From SYIM01 sp044356835 (lineage in GTDB: Bacteria > Pseudomonadota > Gammaproteobacteria > Burkholderiales > Burkholderiaceae_E), in NCBI GenBank assembly GCA_044356835.1, contig JBIKVK010000031.1, forward strand, positions 1-20,851: 20,851 nt of DNA, written 5' to 3'. The notes under the pieces were generated by a model that made no database searches, was not told the origin of the DNA, and saw only the letters and a program-made list of their open reading frames with translations. The position numbers and the translations under genes were made by a program. Positions 7,931-15,859 of the stretch are shown piece by piece. Position 1 is the first letter of the stretch, and every line of letters starts with the position of its first letter.

Positions 7931-10789
7931 TTACGCGAAAAGGCGCTCTTCGCCCAGACCGAACAGGTTGCTCACGCAACGGCCGCAAAGTCCCGGACGC
8001 CGTGCGTCGGCCCCGACGTCGCTTCGCCAGTGCCAGCAGCGATCGCATTTAGAGGCCCGGCTGGGCTGCACGACCACCGCGGTGGCTTCGGGCCGATCCA
8101 CCCTGACCACGCGGGCCTGAGAGGTGATCATCACGAATCGCAGGTCGTCGCCGAGCGATTGGGCCACCTCGAAATCGTCCGCGCTGAGGTGCAATTCAAT
8201 TTCAGCCTGAAGGGATGATCCGATGCCTCCCGAGCTGCGGACCGCCTCGAGTTCCCGGAGCACAAGGGCGCGAATCGCGCGCAGCCGCTCCCAGCGTGCC
8301 ATCAGCCCGGTGTCTTCGAGCCCCTCGGGGAAACGATGCCAGACCTGCGTGAAGATCGTTCCTCCGGCGCTGGCGTGCAACTGCGGAGCGAAGAGCGGCC
8401 AGGCCTCCTCTGCGGTGAATGACAGGACCGGAGCCATCACCTTGAGTAGCGCACTGGTGATGTGCCAGAGGGCAGTCTGGGCCGAACGGCGCTGGGGCGA
8501 GTCTGCAGCCGCTGTGTAGAGACGGTCCTTCAGGATATCCAGGTAAAACGCGCCCAGATCTTCGGAGCAGAAGGTCTGGATGCGCGCCATCGCCGGGTGA
8601 AACTCGAAGCGGCCATAGTCGTCAACAATTGACTGCTGCCAGCGTGCCGTCATGGCGAGCGCATAGCGGTCGATCTCCAGCATCGCATCGACCGGTACGG
8701 CGTGGCGATCGATCTCGAAATCGGCCACGTTGGCGAGCAGAAATCGGAGCGTGTTTCGGATCCGGCGGTACGACTCAACCACTCGCTTGAGAATTTCGTC
8801 GGACAGGGAAAGCTCACCCGAGTAATCGGTGCTTGCCACCCAAAGCCTCAGGATTTCGGCCCCCAGGGTGTCGGAGACCTTTTGCGGAGCAATCACATTA
8901 CCGAGAGACTTGCTCATCTTGCGGCCTTCGCCGTCGACCACGAAACCATGGGTCAAGAGCGACCGGTAGGGCGGGCATCCATTCAACATCGATGAGGTGA
9001 GCAGCGATGAATGGAACCAGCCGCGATGCTGGTCTGAACCTTCGAGGTACAGGTCGGCAGGGAATGCGGACTGGTCTGCGTGCGACCCGCGCAGCACTGT
9101 CTGATGGGTGGTACCCGAGTCAAACCAGACATCCAACGTGTCACGATTTTTTTCGTACAGCCCGGCGTCATCGCCGAGCAGTTCGCACGGATCGAGGTTT
9201 TGCCAGGCTTCGATGCCTTCGCGTTCAATGCGCTGCGCGATGGCTTCGAGCAATTCGTTCGTTCGGGGGTGCAGCGCGCCGGTCTCCCGGTGCACGAAAA
9301 AAGCCATCGGAACCCCCCACTGACGCTGCCGGGAGAGGGTCCAATCCGGCCGGTTGGCAATCATGCCGTGCAGTCGAGCCTTGCCCCAGCCCGGGTAGAA
9401 CTGGGTAGCCTCGATCCCGGCCAGCGCCGTCTCGCGCAGCGTGGGCCCTCCGTCGGCTGGCCTGACGTCCATACCCGCAAACCATTGGCTCGACGCACGG
9501 TAGATGATCGGGGTCTTGTGCCGCCAGCAGTGCATGGTGCTGTGCGGGCTCTTCTTGGCTGAAAAGAGCACGCCCTGACTGCGCAGGGTATCGATGATTC
9601 TCGGATTGGCATCCCAGATGGAAAGCCCGCCGAATTCCGGTAAGGACGAAACATAAGTGCCGTCACCCATCACCGGTTGCAGGATCTGCGCGTCGGTCAT
9701 GCCGTAGCGACGGCATGACAGAAAGTCCTCAATGCCATACGCCGGCGCCGAGTGCACAACGCCCGTGCCACTGTCGAGCGTCACATAATCGCCGAGATAG
9801 ACCGGCGACTCCCGACCGGCGAACGGGTGCGCGAAGCGGATCAGCTCGAGCGCCTTGCCTGGGCAGCGCGCAATCACGGTGCCCTCCAGCGACCAGGCGG
9901 CAAGGCAGTCGGCCACGCGCTCGCTGGCGAGCAAGAGCAGGGTTTCGGCGCCTTGCCAGGTGGTTCGAACCAGAGAGTACTCAAAGTCGGGATGCACATT
10001 GAGCGCCTGATTGGCTGGAATGGTCCAGGGCGTCGTGGTCCAGATCACGCAAAAGCCGCGCATGATCGGCAGTTGCTCCATGCCGAAGGCGCGAGCCAGG
10101 GCATCGGCCTGAGAGTCCAGAAAGGGGAAACCGACGTCGATGGCCGGGTCGTTCCGATCGGCATATTCCACCTCGGCCTCTGCCAGCGCCGAGCCGCAGT
10201 CGAAGCACCAGTTGACTGGTTTCAGTCCGCGAAAGAGCAAGCCCCGCTTGAGCATCCGACCGAGCGCGCGCAGTTCATCGGCTTCGTTCGGATAGGCCAT
10301 CGTGAGATAAGGATCGTCCCATTGCCCCAGCACGCCCAGCCGGATGAAGTCCTTTTTCTGGCGGGCAATCTGTTCGGTCGCATAGGCGCGCGATTTGGAC
10401 TGCACTTCGGCGGGGGGCAGGTTTTTACCGAACTTCTTCTCGATCTGGATCTCGATCGGCATGCCATGACAATCCCAGCCTGGCACATAGCGGGCATCGA
10501 AGCCGGCCATGTTCCGGCTCTTGACGATGATGTCCTTGAGGATCTTGTTGACGGCATGACCGATGTGGATGTCGCCGTTGGCATATGGGGGACCGTCGTG
10601 AAGTACCCACACCGGCCGCCCCAGTGAGGCGGCTCGAATGCGCCGGTAGATCCCTTTGTCCTGCCATGCTTGGGTCCAGGCCGGTTCGCGTTTGGCGAGA
10701 TCGCCCCGCATCGGAAAAGGGGTCTCGGGCAGATTCAGTGTGTCGCGCCAGTTGCTGCCTGCCGGGTCGTTGGGCTTGCCTTCGGCCAT
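7931..10789 (-). CDS. ileS: Isoleucine-tRNA ligase
   Basis: Charges tRNA-Ile with isoleucine and edits valine. At 952 residues it is close to the E. coli enzyme (938). Class I signatures are HIGH at 75-78 and KMSKS at 624-628. The CP1 editing domain is marked by WTTTPWTIPANQALN. The C-terminus keeps a Cys4 zinc ribbon with Cys915, Cys918, Cys935 and Cys938, as in the mupirocin-sensitive bacterial type. The ATG at 10789 has GGAG 8 nt upstream (10797-10800) and lies 20 nt after the ribF stop. I see no T-box leader, as expected for a proteobacterium. A long open frame on the opposite strand (9752-10627) has no family features and is a GC-rich shadow. Confidence 0.97.
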   Translation of the reverse strand: MAEGKPNDPAGSNWRDTLNLPETPFPMRGDLAKREPAWTQAWQDKGIYRRIRAASLGRPVWVLHDGPPYANGDIHIGHAVNKILKDIIVKSRNMAGFDARYVPGWDCHGMPIEIQIEKKFGKNLPPAEVQSKSRAYATEQIARQKKDFIRLGVLGQWDDPYLTMAYPNEADELRALGRMLKRGLLFRGLKPVNWCFDCGSALAEAEVEYADRNDPAIDVGFPFLDSQADALARAFGMEQLPIMRGFCVIWTTTPWTIPANQALNVHPDFEYSLVRTTWQGAETLLLLASERVADCLAAWSLEGTVIARCPGKALELIRFAHPFAGRESPVYLGDYVTLDSGTGVVHSAPAYGIEDFLSCRRYGMTDAQILQPVMGDGTYVSSLPEFGGLSIWDANPRIIDTLRSQGVLFSAKKSPHSTMHCWRHKTPIIYRASSQWFAGMDVRPADGGPTLRETALAGIEATQFYPGWGKARLHGMIANRPDWTLSRQRQWGVPMAFFVHRETGALHPRTNELLEAIAQRIEREGIEAWQNLDPCELLGDDAGLYEKNRDTLDVWFDSGTTHQTVLRGSHADQSAFPADLYLEGSDQHRGWFHSSLLTSSMLNGCPPYRSLLTHGFVVDGEGRKMSKSLGNVIAPQKVSDTLGAEILRLWVASTDYSGELSLSDEILKRVVESYRRIRNTLRFLLANVADFEIDRHAVPVDAMLEIDRYALAMTARWQQSIVDDYGRFEFHPAMARIQTFCSEDLGAFYLDILKDRLYTAAADSPQRRSAQTALWHITSALLKVMAPVLSFTAEEAWPLFAPQLHASAGGTIFTQVWHRFPEGLEDTGLMARWERLRAIRALVLRELEAVRSSGGIGSSLQAEIELHLSADDFEVAQSLGDDLRFVMITSQARVVRVDRPEATAVVVQPSRASKCDRCWHWRSDVGADARRPGLCGRCVSNLFGLGEERLFA

Positions 10790-10809
10790 GAGGGTTCTCC
10801 GGGTGCCTG

Positions 10810-11760
10810 TCAGGGCCGGTCACGGCGGGCGAAAAAGGCCCGAGCGTGTCCGGCATCTCGTTCAATTTGTGCCGTCAGCAGATCCAGTGAAGCGTAGTGC
10901 TGCTCATCTCGTATCTTCTCAAGAAACTCGACGCTGATCCGCTGTCCGTAGACCTGACGCGAGAAATCGAACAGATGGACTTCAAGCAGCAAACGACCGT
11001 TGGCCTCGACGGCGGGTCGGGTTCCCAGGCTGGCCACACCGGGCAGCGGCTGATCGCCCAAACCATGAACCCGGACCACAAAGATGCCCGATACGGCCGG
11101 GCGCTCGAAGGGTACGCGCAGGTTCAGTGTGGGGAAACCGATGGTTCGGCCGAGCTTGCGGCCGTGCAGCACATGTCCGCTCATCGTGTAAGGGCGGCCG
11201 AGCAGGGCCCGGGCCCGATCGAAGTCACCCTCAGCGAGTGCCTGCCGCACGGCGGAACTCGAAACCCGCTTGCCCGCCTCCTCGTGCGTCTCGATTTGGG
11301 CCACTTCGATGCCGCGCCGGGAGGCCCAGCGGCAGAGCGAAGTGAAGTCGCCAGTACGTCCGCGGCCGAACTTGAAATCATCGCCGACCAACAACAGGCG
11401 GGCCATCAGGCCCTCGACGATCATTTGTTCGAAGAAGTCCTCGGCCGACAGGCTGGCCATGCGGCGATCGAATCGGGCAATGCAAACGCGGTCAATGCCC
11501 TGGGACGACAGGGCGGCGAGTTTGTCGCGCGCGGTCTGGATCCGGGCGGGTGCGGCGGGAGCCACTCCCAATGCTGCGAAATAGGCACGCGGATGGGGCT
11601 CGAAGGTCAATACGCAGGCGGGCAAGCCCTGCGCCCGAGCCCGCGTCCGCAGCTGTTCGATCACGGCTTGATGCCCGCGGTGCACGCCATCGAAATTGCC
11701 GATGGTGAGGGCACAGGGCGTGCGCTGCGACCGCGGCGGCAAGTGACGGAAAATCTGCAT
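10810..11760 (-). CDS. ribF: Bifunctional riboflavin kinase / FAD synthetase RibF
   Basis: Converts riboflavin to FMN and then FAD. The 316 residues show the nucleotidyltransferase half first, with GNFDGVHRGH (21-30) and its HxGH motif, then LVGDDFKFGRGRTG and SSSAVRQAL. The flavokinase half follows, with GFPTLN (208-213, the PTxN motif). Both activities should be present. The start gives the normal family N-terminus, but no good Shine-Dalgarno precedes it. It is the first gene of the five-gene operon; a TATAAT at 11881-11886 would give a leader of about 114 nt containing a stem-loop. It diverges from purN. No FMN riboswitch core is recognisable. Confidence 0.96.
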   Translation of the reverse strand: MQIFRHLPPRSQRTPCALTIGNFDGVHRGHQAVIEQLRTRARAQGLPACVLTFEPHPRAYFAALGVAPAAPARIQTARDKLAALSSQGIDRVCIARFDRRMASLSAEDFFEQMIVEGLMARLLLVGDDFKFGRGRTGDFTSLCRWASRRGIEVAQIETHEEAGKRVSSSAVRQALAEGDFDRARALLGRPYTMSGHVLHGRKLGRTIGFPTLNLRVPFERPAVSGIFVVRVHGLGDQPLPGVASLGTRPAVEANGRLLLEVHLFDFSRQVYGQRISVEFLEKIRDEQHYASLDLLTAQIERDAGHARAFFARRDRP

Positions 11761-11798
11761 GTGGGTGGGTGCGATGGCTGGGCCTCAGGCTCCAAACA

Positions 11799-11841
11799 AG
11801 GCATCCCGGTGTCGACGACTTCAAGTCATCCGGGCAGGCCT
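11799..11841 (-). promoter_or_regulatory. Layered stem-loop in the ribF leader
   Basis: In the predicted ribF leader, outer arms AGGC/GCCT (11799-11802 with 11838-11841) enclose CCCGG/CCGGG (11805-11809 with 11830-11834), which enclose a small hairpin around GACTTCAAGTC (11817-11827). It matches no riboswitch I know. The DNA palindrome could equally be an operator. Confidence 0.35.
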
Positions 11842-11880
11842 GGGCGCGATCGAACCGAACTCCGATAAGCAAAACCCGTG

Positions 11881-11886
11881 ATTATA
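11881..11886 (-). promoter_or_regulatory. -10 element for the ribF operon
   Basis: A consensus TATAAT on the minus strand in the purN-ribF divergent region, with a start expected near 11874. No convincing -35 is found 16-18 nt upstream, so this rests on the -10 and on position. Confidence 0.5.
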
Positions 11887-11917
11887 GGGCGCCGCAGGGG
11901 GCCTGCCGGGCGAGTGC

Positions 11918-11923
11918 TATGAT
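11918..11923 (+). promoter_or_regulatory. -10 element for purN, seven bases from the start codon
   Basis: TATGAT (5/6 to consensus) followed by 7 nt and the ATG at 11931. The predicted start point coincides with the start codon, so purN would be leaderless. The -35 region is not recognisable. Confidence 0.5.
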
Positions 11924-11930
11924 CATTTCG

Positions 11931-12569
11931 ATGAAACGGATCGTCGTGCTGTTCTCCGGAAGGGGCAGCAACCTGCAGTCGATTGCGCGAGCGTGTGTTG
12001 CCGAGCGATGGTCGGCGCGTATCGCAGGCGTGATCACCGACCGGCCGGAAGCGCCCGGCTGCGACGTGGCCCGTGGCTTGGGCTTGACGGTCGAGGCTAT
12101 CGATCGCAAGGCTTTTCCCGACCGGGTCGCTTTCGATGATGCGCTCGGTCGCAGCATTTCCGCTTTCGATCCTCACGCCGTGGTTCTGGCCGGTTTCATG
12201 CGCGTTCTGGGCGCACCGCTGGTGGACGCTTTCGCAGGCCGGATGCTCAACATCCATCCTTCGCTGCTGCCTGCGTTTCCTGGCCTGGCGACCCATCGCC
12301 GGGCACTTGAGGCCGGGGTTCGCGTGCATGGTGCGACCGTGCACTATGTGAATGCGGGCGTGGATACCGGGCCCATCATCGCGCAAGCCGCTGTCCCTGT
12401 TCACGACGACGACTCTGAGGATTCGCTCGCCGCGCGAGTGCTCGCGGTCGAGCATCGCCTGTACCCAATGGCGCTGCGTTGGCATCTCGAAGGGCGTTTG
12501 CGGATCGACGGTTCGCGGGTTCGCATCGACGAGCATGCCCGAAAGGAAATGAGCGCATGGCCCGGATGA
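11931..12569 (+). CDS. purN: Phosphoribosylglycinamide formyltransferase (GAR transformylase, PurN)
   Basis: Transfers formyl from 10-formyl-THF to GAR, the third step of purine synthesis. The 212 residues begin MKRIVVLFSGRGSNLQ with the phosphate-binding loop. They continue with VVLAGFMRVL, the catalytic Asn and His in LNIHPSLLPAFPGL, the conserved His in VRVHGATVHYV, and the catalytic Asp in NAGVDTGPII. An earlier in-frame ATG at 11919 lies inside the proposed -10 box and adds four residues not seen in relatives, so 11931 is preferred. No Shine-Dalgarno precedes it. The 3' end overlaps the next gene by 13 nt, which suggests coupled translation. It diverges from the ribF operon. Confidence 0.96.
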   Translation: MKRIVVLFSGRGSNLQSIARACVAERWSARIAGVITDRPEAPGCDVARGLGLTVEAIDRKAFPDRVAFDDALGRSISAFDPHAVVLAGFMRVLGAPLVDAFAGRMLNIHPSLLPAFPGLATHRRALEAGVRVHGATVHYVNAGVDTGPIIAQAAVPVHDDDSEDSLAARVLAVEHRLYPMALRWHLEGRLRIDGSRVRIDEHARKEMSAWPG

Positions 12570-13915
12570 TCGAGAGGCGCCGACGGCGTGACCGCCCCGA
12601 TTCCGGTCCTCCGCAGGACCTGCCGGTCATGGGCGCTCTGTCGAGCGTGCTCGCGCTGTCGGGTCCTGCCGACCTGGCCCTGCGCCGTTTCATGCGGGCA
12701 CGTCCGGAACTGGGTCGCAGGGATCGGGCCGAGATCGCAGAAACCGTCTTCGATGTTTTGCGCAACCGTCGCCGCTATGCCCACCTCGCCCAGGGTGGAA
12801 CGGGCCCGATCGAGCGCCGTCTGGCGCTGCTTTCACTGGCTTTGCGAGGAGCCTGGCCCAATGCGGGCTCACGCAGTTCGCTTCCGGTGCCCGACTCGGC
12901 CGAGCGGGCCTGGCTCGCACATTCGTCGAGCGTCGATTCGGCCAGCCGGGGCTTGGATGCCCTGCAGGCGTCGGACGCGGTCGCTGCTCTTGCGCTCTGG
13001 TCGAGTGTTCCCGAGTGGATCGCGGAGCGCTGGGTGGCTCGATTCGGGGCCGAGACCGCCCGGGCGATCGCAGAGGCCATGTTGAAGCCCGCACGGCTGA
13101 ATCTGCGGGTCAACTCGCTGAAAGCGGACCCCGCCGCCGTGCTCGCCGCGCTGGCGAGCGAAGGCATTGCCGCTCGTCCGATCGAGCGCATCCCCCTTGC
13201 TCTGGAGGTCGAAGGTCGTCCCGCGCTCGAGCAATGCGCGGCCTTCACCAGTGGTCAGATTGAGGTCCAGGACGCGGGCAGTCAGCTACTCGCCCTGCTC
13301 GTGGGGGCGCGTCGCGGTCAGACTGTGATCGATTTGTGCGCGGGGGCCGGAGGCAAGACTCTGGCGCTGGCCGCCTCGATGCGTTCGCTGGGACAGATTT
13401 TTGCCTGCGATGTGTCGGTCGAGCGGCTGCGCAGGCTCCACCCGAGGCTGGCTCGGAGCGGTGCAAGCAACGTTCAGCCCTTCGCGATCGACAGCCTGTC
13501 GGACCCCAAGTTGACGCGGCTCTCGGGGCGGGCGGACGCGGTGTTGGTGGATGCTCCCTGCAGCGGCAGCGGCACCTGGCGGCGCAACCCCGACCTGAAG
13601 TGGCGGATCGGGCCTCGCGATCTCGCTCGTCTGGTCGAGGAACAGAGGGGACTGTTGCGAGCCGCATCGACCCTGGTACGTCCCGGCGGGGTGCTGGTTT
13701 ACGGGACGTGCAGCCTGCTGGCCGAGGAAAACGAGCAGCAGGTTGAGTGGTTTGAGAGGACTTTCCCCCAGTTCCGCCGAGAGCCGGCGTGCGAGGTCCT
13801 GGCGGCGCAGGGCATCGATCAGGCGGACGACTTTTGTGTGGATGGTCTTTTGAATCTGCTGCCTCATCGACACGGTACGGATGGTTTCTTCGGTGTGCGC
13901 TGGAAGGCTGCCTGA
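12557..13915 (+). CDS. RsmB/NOP2/Sun-family RNA (cytosine-5)-methyltransferase
   Basis: SAM-dependent m5C methyltransferase, probably acting on rRNA. The 452 residues have an Arg-rich start, a helical N-terminal region (about 20-130, possibly a reduced NusB-like domain) and a C-terminal Rossmann domain. The SAM motif is VIDLCAGAGGKT (257-268), motif IV is DAPCSGSGT (332-340, Cys335), and the catalytic cysteine lies in GTCS (Cys385). The pair of cysteines is the NOP2/Sun signature. E. coli RsmB methylates C967 of 16S rRNA. I withhold the symbol because betaproteobacteria often have more than one paralogue and the N-terminal part here is divergent. The ATG at 12557 has AAGGA 9 nt upstream; ATG at 12566, overlapping the purN stop as ATGA, is an alternative. 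Confidence 0.9.
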   Translation: MARMIERRRRRDRPDSGPPQDLPVMGALSSVLALSGPADLALRRFMRARPELGRRDRAEIAETVFDVLRNRRRYAHLAQGGTGPIERRLALLSLALRGAWPNAGSRSSLPVPDSAERAWLAHSSSVDSASRGLDALQASDAVAALALWSSVPEWIAERWVARFGAETARAIAEAMLKPARLNLRVNSLKADPAAVLAALASEGIAARPIERIPLALEVEGRPALEQCAAFTSGQIEVQDAGSQLLALLVGARRGQTVIDLCAGAGGKTLALAASMRSLGQIFACDVSVERLRRLHPRLARSGASNVQPFAIDSLSDPKLTRLSGRADAVLVDAPCSGSGTWRRNPDLKWRIGPRDLARLVEEQRGLLRAASTLVRPGGVLVYGTCSLLAEENEQQVEWFERTFPQFRREPACEVLAAQGIDQADDFCVDGLLNLLPHRHGTDGFFGVRWKAA

Positions 13916-13998
13916 CCTCGACGATGGGCGGCAGGGCATCACGATTCGAGACGTGGCTCCGTCCGCTGGAAAGAATCCCCTGGTGCGGATCGGGAAAT

Positions 13999-14019
13999 CC
14001 CAAGGCGAAACGCCCTGGG
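13999..14019 (+). terminator. Hairpin after the methyltransferase gene, possible weak terminator
   Basis: Arms 13999-14007 and 14011-14019 form 8 of 9 pairs around an AAA loop (CCCAAGGCG with CGCCCTGGG). Only a short CCTTT follows, so termination strength is doubtful. It lies between the purN-methyltransferase pair and the desaturase promoter. The rest of 13916-14101 shows only the desaturase promoter and ribosome site. Confidence 0.4.
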
Positions 14020-14039
14020 CCTTTGCGAGCGTCGGAGGG

Positions 14040-14045
14040 TAGAAT
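14040..14045 (+). promoter_or_regulatory. -10 element for the desaturase gene
   Basis: TAGAAT, the same hexamer as upstream of clpS and fkpB. Here it is 56 nt from the start codon and gives a normal leader of about 50 nt. No clear -35 is seen. Confidence 0.45.
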
Positions 14046-14090
14046 CGTGGAAAGGGTGAGGTTTGGGCATTACGCCAAAGCCGTATCCAG

Positions 14091-14096
14091 AGGAGG
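14091..14096 (+). promoter_or_regulatory. Consensus ribosome binding site that sets a TTG start
   Basis: AGGAGG, a full anti-16S match, ends 5 nt before the TTG at 14102. No ATG or GTG lies in frame nearby, and the alternative TTG at 14063 has no ribosome site. This decides the start of the desaturase. Confidence 0.8.
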
Positions 14097-14101
14097 TTCC
14101 A

Positions 14102-15304
14102 TTGCTCGATCATTTATTGCTGTTTCTGGACCAGGGACTGCTTGACGCGGCCTGGTGGCAGATCGTCATTTTTACGCTGGTTGCGACCCACATCACGATT
14201 GCCGGGGTCACGATCTTTCTTCATCGTTGTCAGGCGCATCGGTCGCTTGATCTCCACCCCGCGGTCGCCCATTTCTTCCGTTTCTGGCTCTGGCTGACCA
14301 CCGGAATGGTCACGCGCGAGTGGGCGGCCATTCACCGCAAGCACCACGCCAAGTGCGAGGGCGACGAGGATCCCCACAGCCCCGTCCGATGGGGTCTCCG
14401 AAAGGTGCTTCTGGAGGGCGCCGAACTCTACCGCGCGGAGGCGGCCAACCGGGACACCATTGAAAAATATGGTCATGGGACCCCGGACGACTGGATCGAG
14501 CGCCGACTGTATTCCCGCTTCCCGTATATGGGTGTGCTGGTGATGCTTGCTCTCGATGTCCTTCTGTTCGGCGCTCTGGGCCTGACCGTCTTCGGCATCC
14601 AGATGCTCTGGATCCCCGTGCTCGCCGCGGGCGTCATCAATGGTCTGGGGCATGCCATGGGCTACCGCAATTTCGATTGCCCGGATGCGAGCACCAACAT
14701 CCTGCCCTGGGGCATTCTGATCGGAGGCGAGGAGTTGCACAACAACCACCACGCCTTTCCGACCTCCGCCAAGCTTTCCAACAAGTGGTACGAGTTCGAT
14801 ATCGGCTGGATGTACATCCGCATCCTGCAGGCCTTCGGGCTCGCGCGGGTGAAGAAGATTGCGCCCCGCCCCCGTCTGTCTGATACCCGTACGGTAGTGG
14901 ATTTCGATGCCCTGCAGGCGGTCATTGCCCACCGGTATGACGTCATGCATCAGTTTGCCCGGTCCCTGCGAAAGGCCTGTGCCGAGGAGGCCAGCCGCCT
15001 GCGCGCCCTGCGTTTGCCCGAGGGCAATCTGCTTGAATCGGCACGCCACTGGTTGCACCTGGACGCAGGTCGGCTCTCGGGAAATGAGCGTGAACAACTG
15101 CCGCGGGTGCTCGCCGCGAGTGAGCGCTTGAGCCTTCTGATCGAGATGCGTCGGGATCTGGGCGAGATCTGGGAGCGGTCCAATCGATCGGCTGAGCAGC
15201 TGGTCCTCATGCTTCAGCAGTGGTGCCAGCGTGCCGAAGCCAGCGGGGTTCCAGCCTTGCAGAACATGTCCCTGCGGATTCGCTCGTACGCGGTCGCACG
15301 CTAA
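14102..15304 (+). CDS. Membrane fatty acid desaturase (acyl-CoA delta-9 / DesA-like)
   Basis: Di-iron, oxygen-dependent desaturase expected to introduce a cis double bond into membrane acyl chains. The three histidine boxes are HRCQAH (41-46), HRKHH (78-82) and HNNHH (213-217), the pattern of the stearoyl-CoA/DesC-type integral membrane family. Hydrophobic segments at about 19-40, 55-72, 133-157 and 160-180 fit two membrane hairpins. After about residue 280 there is a soluble, charged, helical C-terminal extension of roughly 120 residues with no motif I recognise; the core alone would be a normal desaturase. The TTG start is chosen for the AGGAGG at 14091-14096. The substrate (acyl-CoA or phospholipid acyl) cannot be told from sequence. 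The stop codon overlaps the T tract of the opposing rpmG terminator. Confidence 0.9.
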   Translation: MLDHLLLFLDQGLLDAAWWQIVIFTLVATHITIAGVTIFLHRCQAHRSLDLHPAVAHFFRFWLWLTTGMVTREWAAIHRKHHAKCEGDEDPHSPVRWGLRKVLLEGAELYRAEAANRDTIEKYGHGTPDDWIERRLYSRFPYMGVLVMLALDVLLFGALGLTVFGIQMLWIPVLAAGVINGLGHAMGYRNFDCPDASTNILPWGILIGGEELHNNHHAFPTSAKLSNKWYEFDIGWMYIRILQAFGLARVKKIAPRPRLSDTRTVVDFDALQAVIAHRYDVMHQFARSLRKACAEEASRLRALRLPEGNLLESARHWLHLDAGRLSGNEREQLPRVLAASERLSLLIEMRRDLGEIWERSNRSAEQLVLMLQQWCQRAEASGVPALQNMSLRIRSYAVAR

Positions 15305-15339
15305 AAAAACAACCCGTCGAGGCTTTCGCCTGGACGGGT
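15303..15339 (-). terminator. Intrinsic terminator of rpmB-rpmG
   Basis: Stem ACCCGTC/GACGGGT (15312-15318 with 15333-15339), one G/G mismatch, then AGGC/GCCT around a TTTC loop. On the minus strand it is followed by TTG and seven T (15309-15303), a strong terminator for rpmG. On the plus strand the tail is only GGTTT, so it should stop desaturase transcripts less well. Confidence 0.88.
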
Positions 15340-15388
15340 GGTTTGGGATCCGTCCAGCAGCAGCTCGGACGGACGGCGCCGGGAGGGA

Positions 15389-15544
15389 TTACTTGATTTT
15401 GGTTTCTTTGTAAGTCACGTGCTTGCGAGCAACGGGATCAAATTTCTTGATCTCCATTTTCTCGGGCATCGTGCGCTTGTTCTTGGTGGTCGTGTAGAAG
15501 TGGCCGGTTCCGGCGCTCGACTCGAGTTTGATCTTTTCACGCAT
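15389..15544 (-). CDS. rpmG: 50S ribosomal protein L33
   Basis: Small large-subunit protein near the E site; 51 residues, MREKIKLESSAG then HFYTTTKNKRT, EKMEIKKFDPVARKHV and YKETKIK at the end. It aligns with E. coli L33 (55 residues) but lacks the first few residues (MAKGI-). A stop codon lies three codons upstream in frame, so the ATG at 15544 is the only choice. No CxxC pair is present, so this is the zinc-free form, and no zinc-regulated swap is implied. AGG sits about 9 nt upstream. It follows rpmB by 46 nt in the usual rpmB-rpmG operon and ends 50 nt before the terminator stem. Confidence 0.96.
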   Translation of the reverse strand: MREKIKLESSAGTGHFYTTTKNKRTMPEKMEIKKFDPVARKHVTYKETKIK

Positions 15545-15590
15545 GATGTTTTACCTGTCCGTACGGTCATTCGTGGGCGGCGGGGACGCC

Positions 15591-15827
15591 TCAGGCGATT
15601 TGCCCTCGCTCGCGCATTTCGGCGAGCACAGGCTCAAGGCCTTTCTTGTCGATCAGGCGCAGCGCGGCATTGCTGACGCGAAGGCGGATCCAGCGCTGCT
15701 CGCTTTCGATCCAGAAGCGACGGTTCTGAAGATTGGGCAGGAACCGGCGCTTGGTCTTGTTGTTGGCGTGCGAGACATTGTTGCCAACGAGCGGCGATTT
15801 ACCCGTGACCTGGCAAACGCGGGCCAT
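15591..15827 (-). CDS. rpmB: 50S ribosomal protein L28
   Basis: Large-subunit protein of exactly 78 residues, as in E. coli. The N-terminus MARVCQVTGKSPLVGNN, the central TKRRFLPNLQNRRFW and LRVSNAALRLIDKKGL are diagnostic. There is one Cys (residue 5) and no zinc-ligand set, so it is the zinc-free type. The ATG at 15827 has GGAG (15834-15837) upstream. A near-consensus sigma70 promoter lies at 15860-15889, giving a leader of about 25 nt, which suits strong growth-linked expression. It is first in the two-gene operon with rpmG. Confidence 0.97.
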   Translation of the reverse strand: MARVCQVTGKSPLVGNNVSHANNKTKRRFLPNLQNRRFWIESEQRWIRLRVSNAALRLIDKKGLEPVLAEMRERGQIA

Positions 15828-15859
15828 GTTGTTCTCCAGAATTTGGTGTCAAACCCGAA

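Noticed and set aside
9752..10627. A 291-codon open frame antisense to ileS.
   Set aside because: No family resemblance and composition typical of a shadow; ileS is intact over the same bases.
10897..11868. A 323-codon open frame antisense to ribF.
   Set aside because: No motif or ribosome site; ribF shows both catalytic signatures in the opposite strand.
11761..11874. FMN riboswitch in the ribF leader.
   Set aside because: The conserved RFN core sequences are not visible and RFN elements usually control ribB/ribE-type genes in proteobacteria, not ribF operons.
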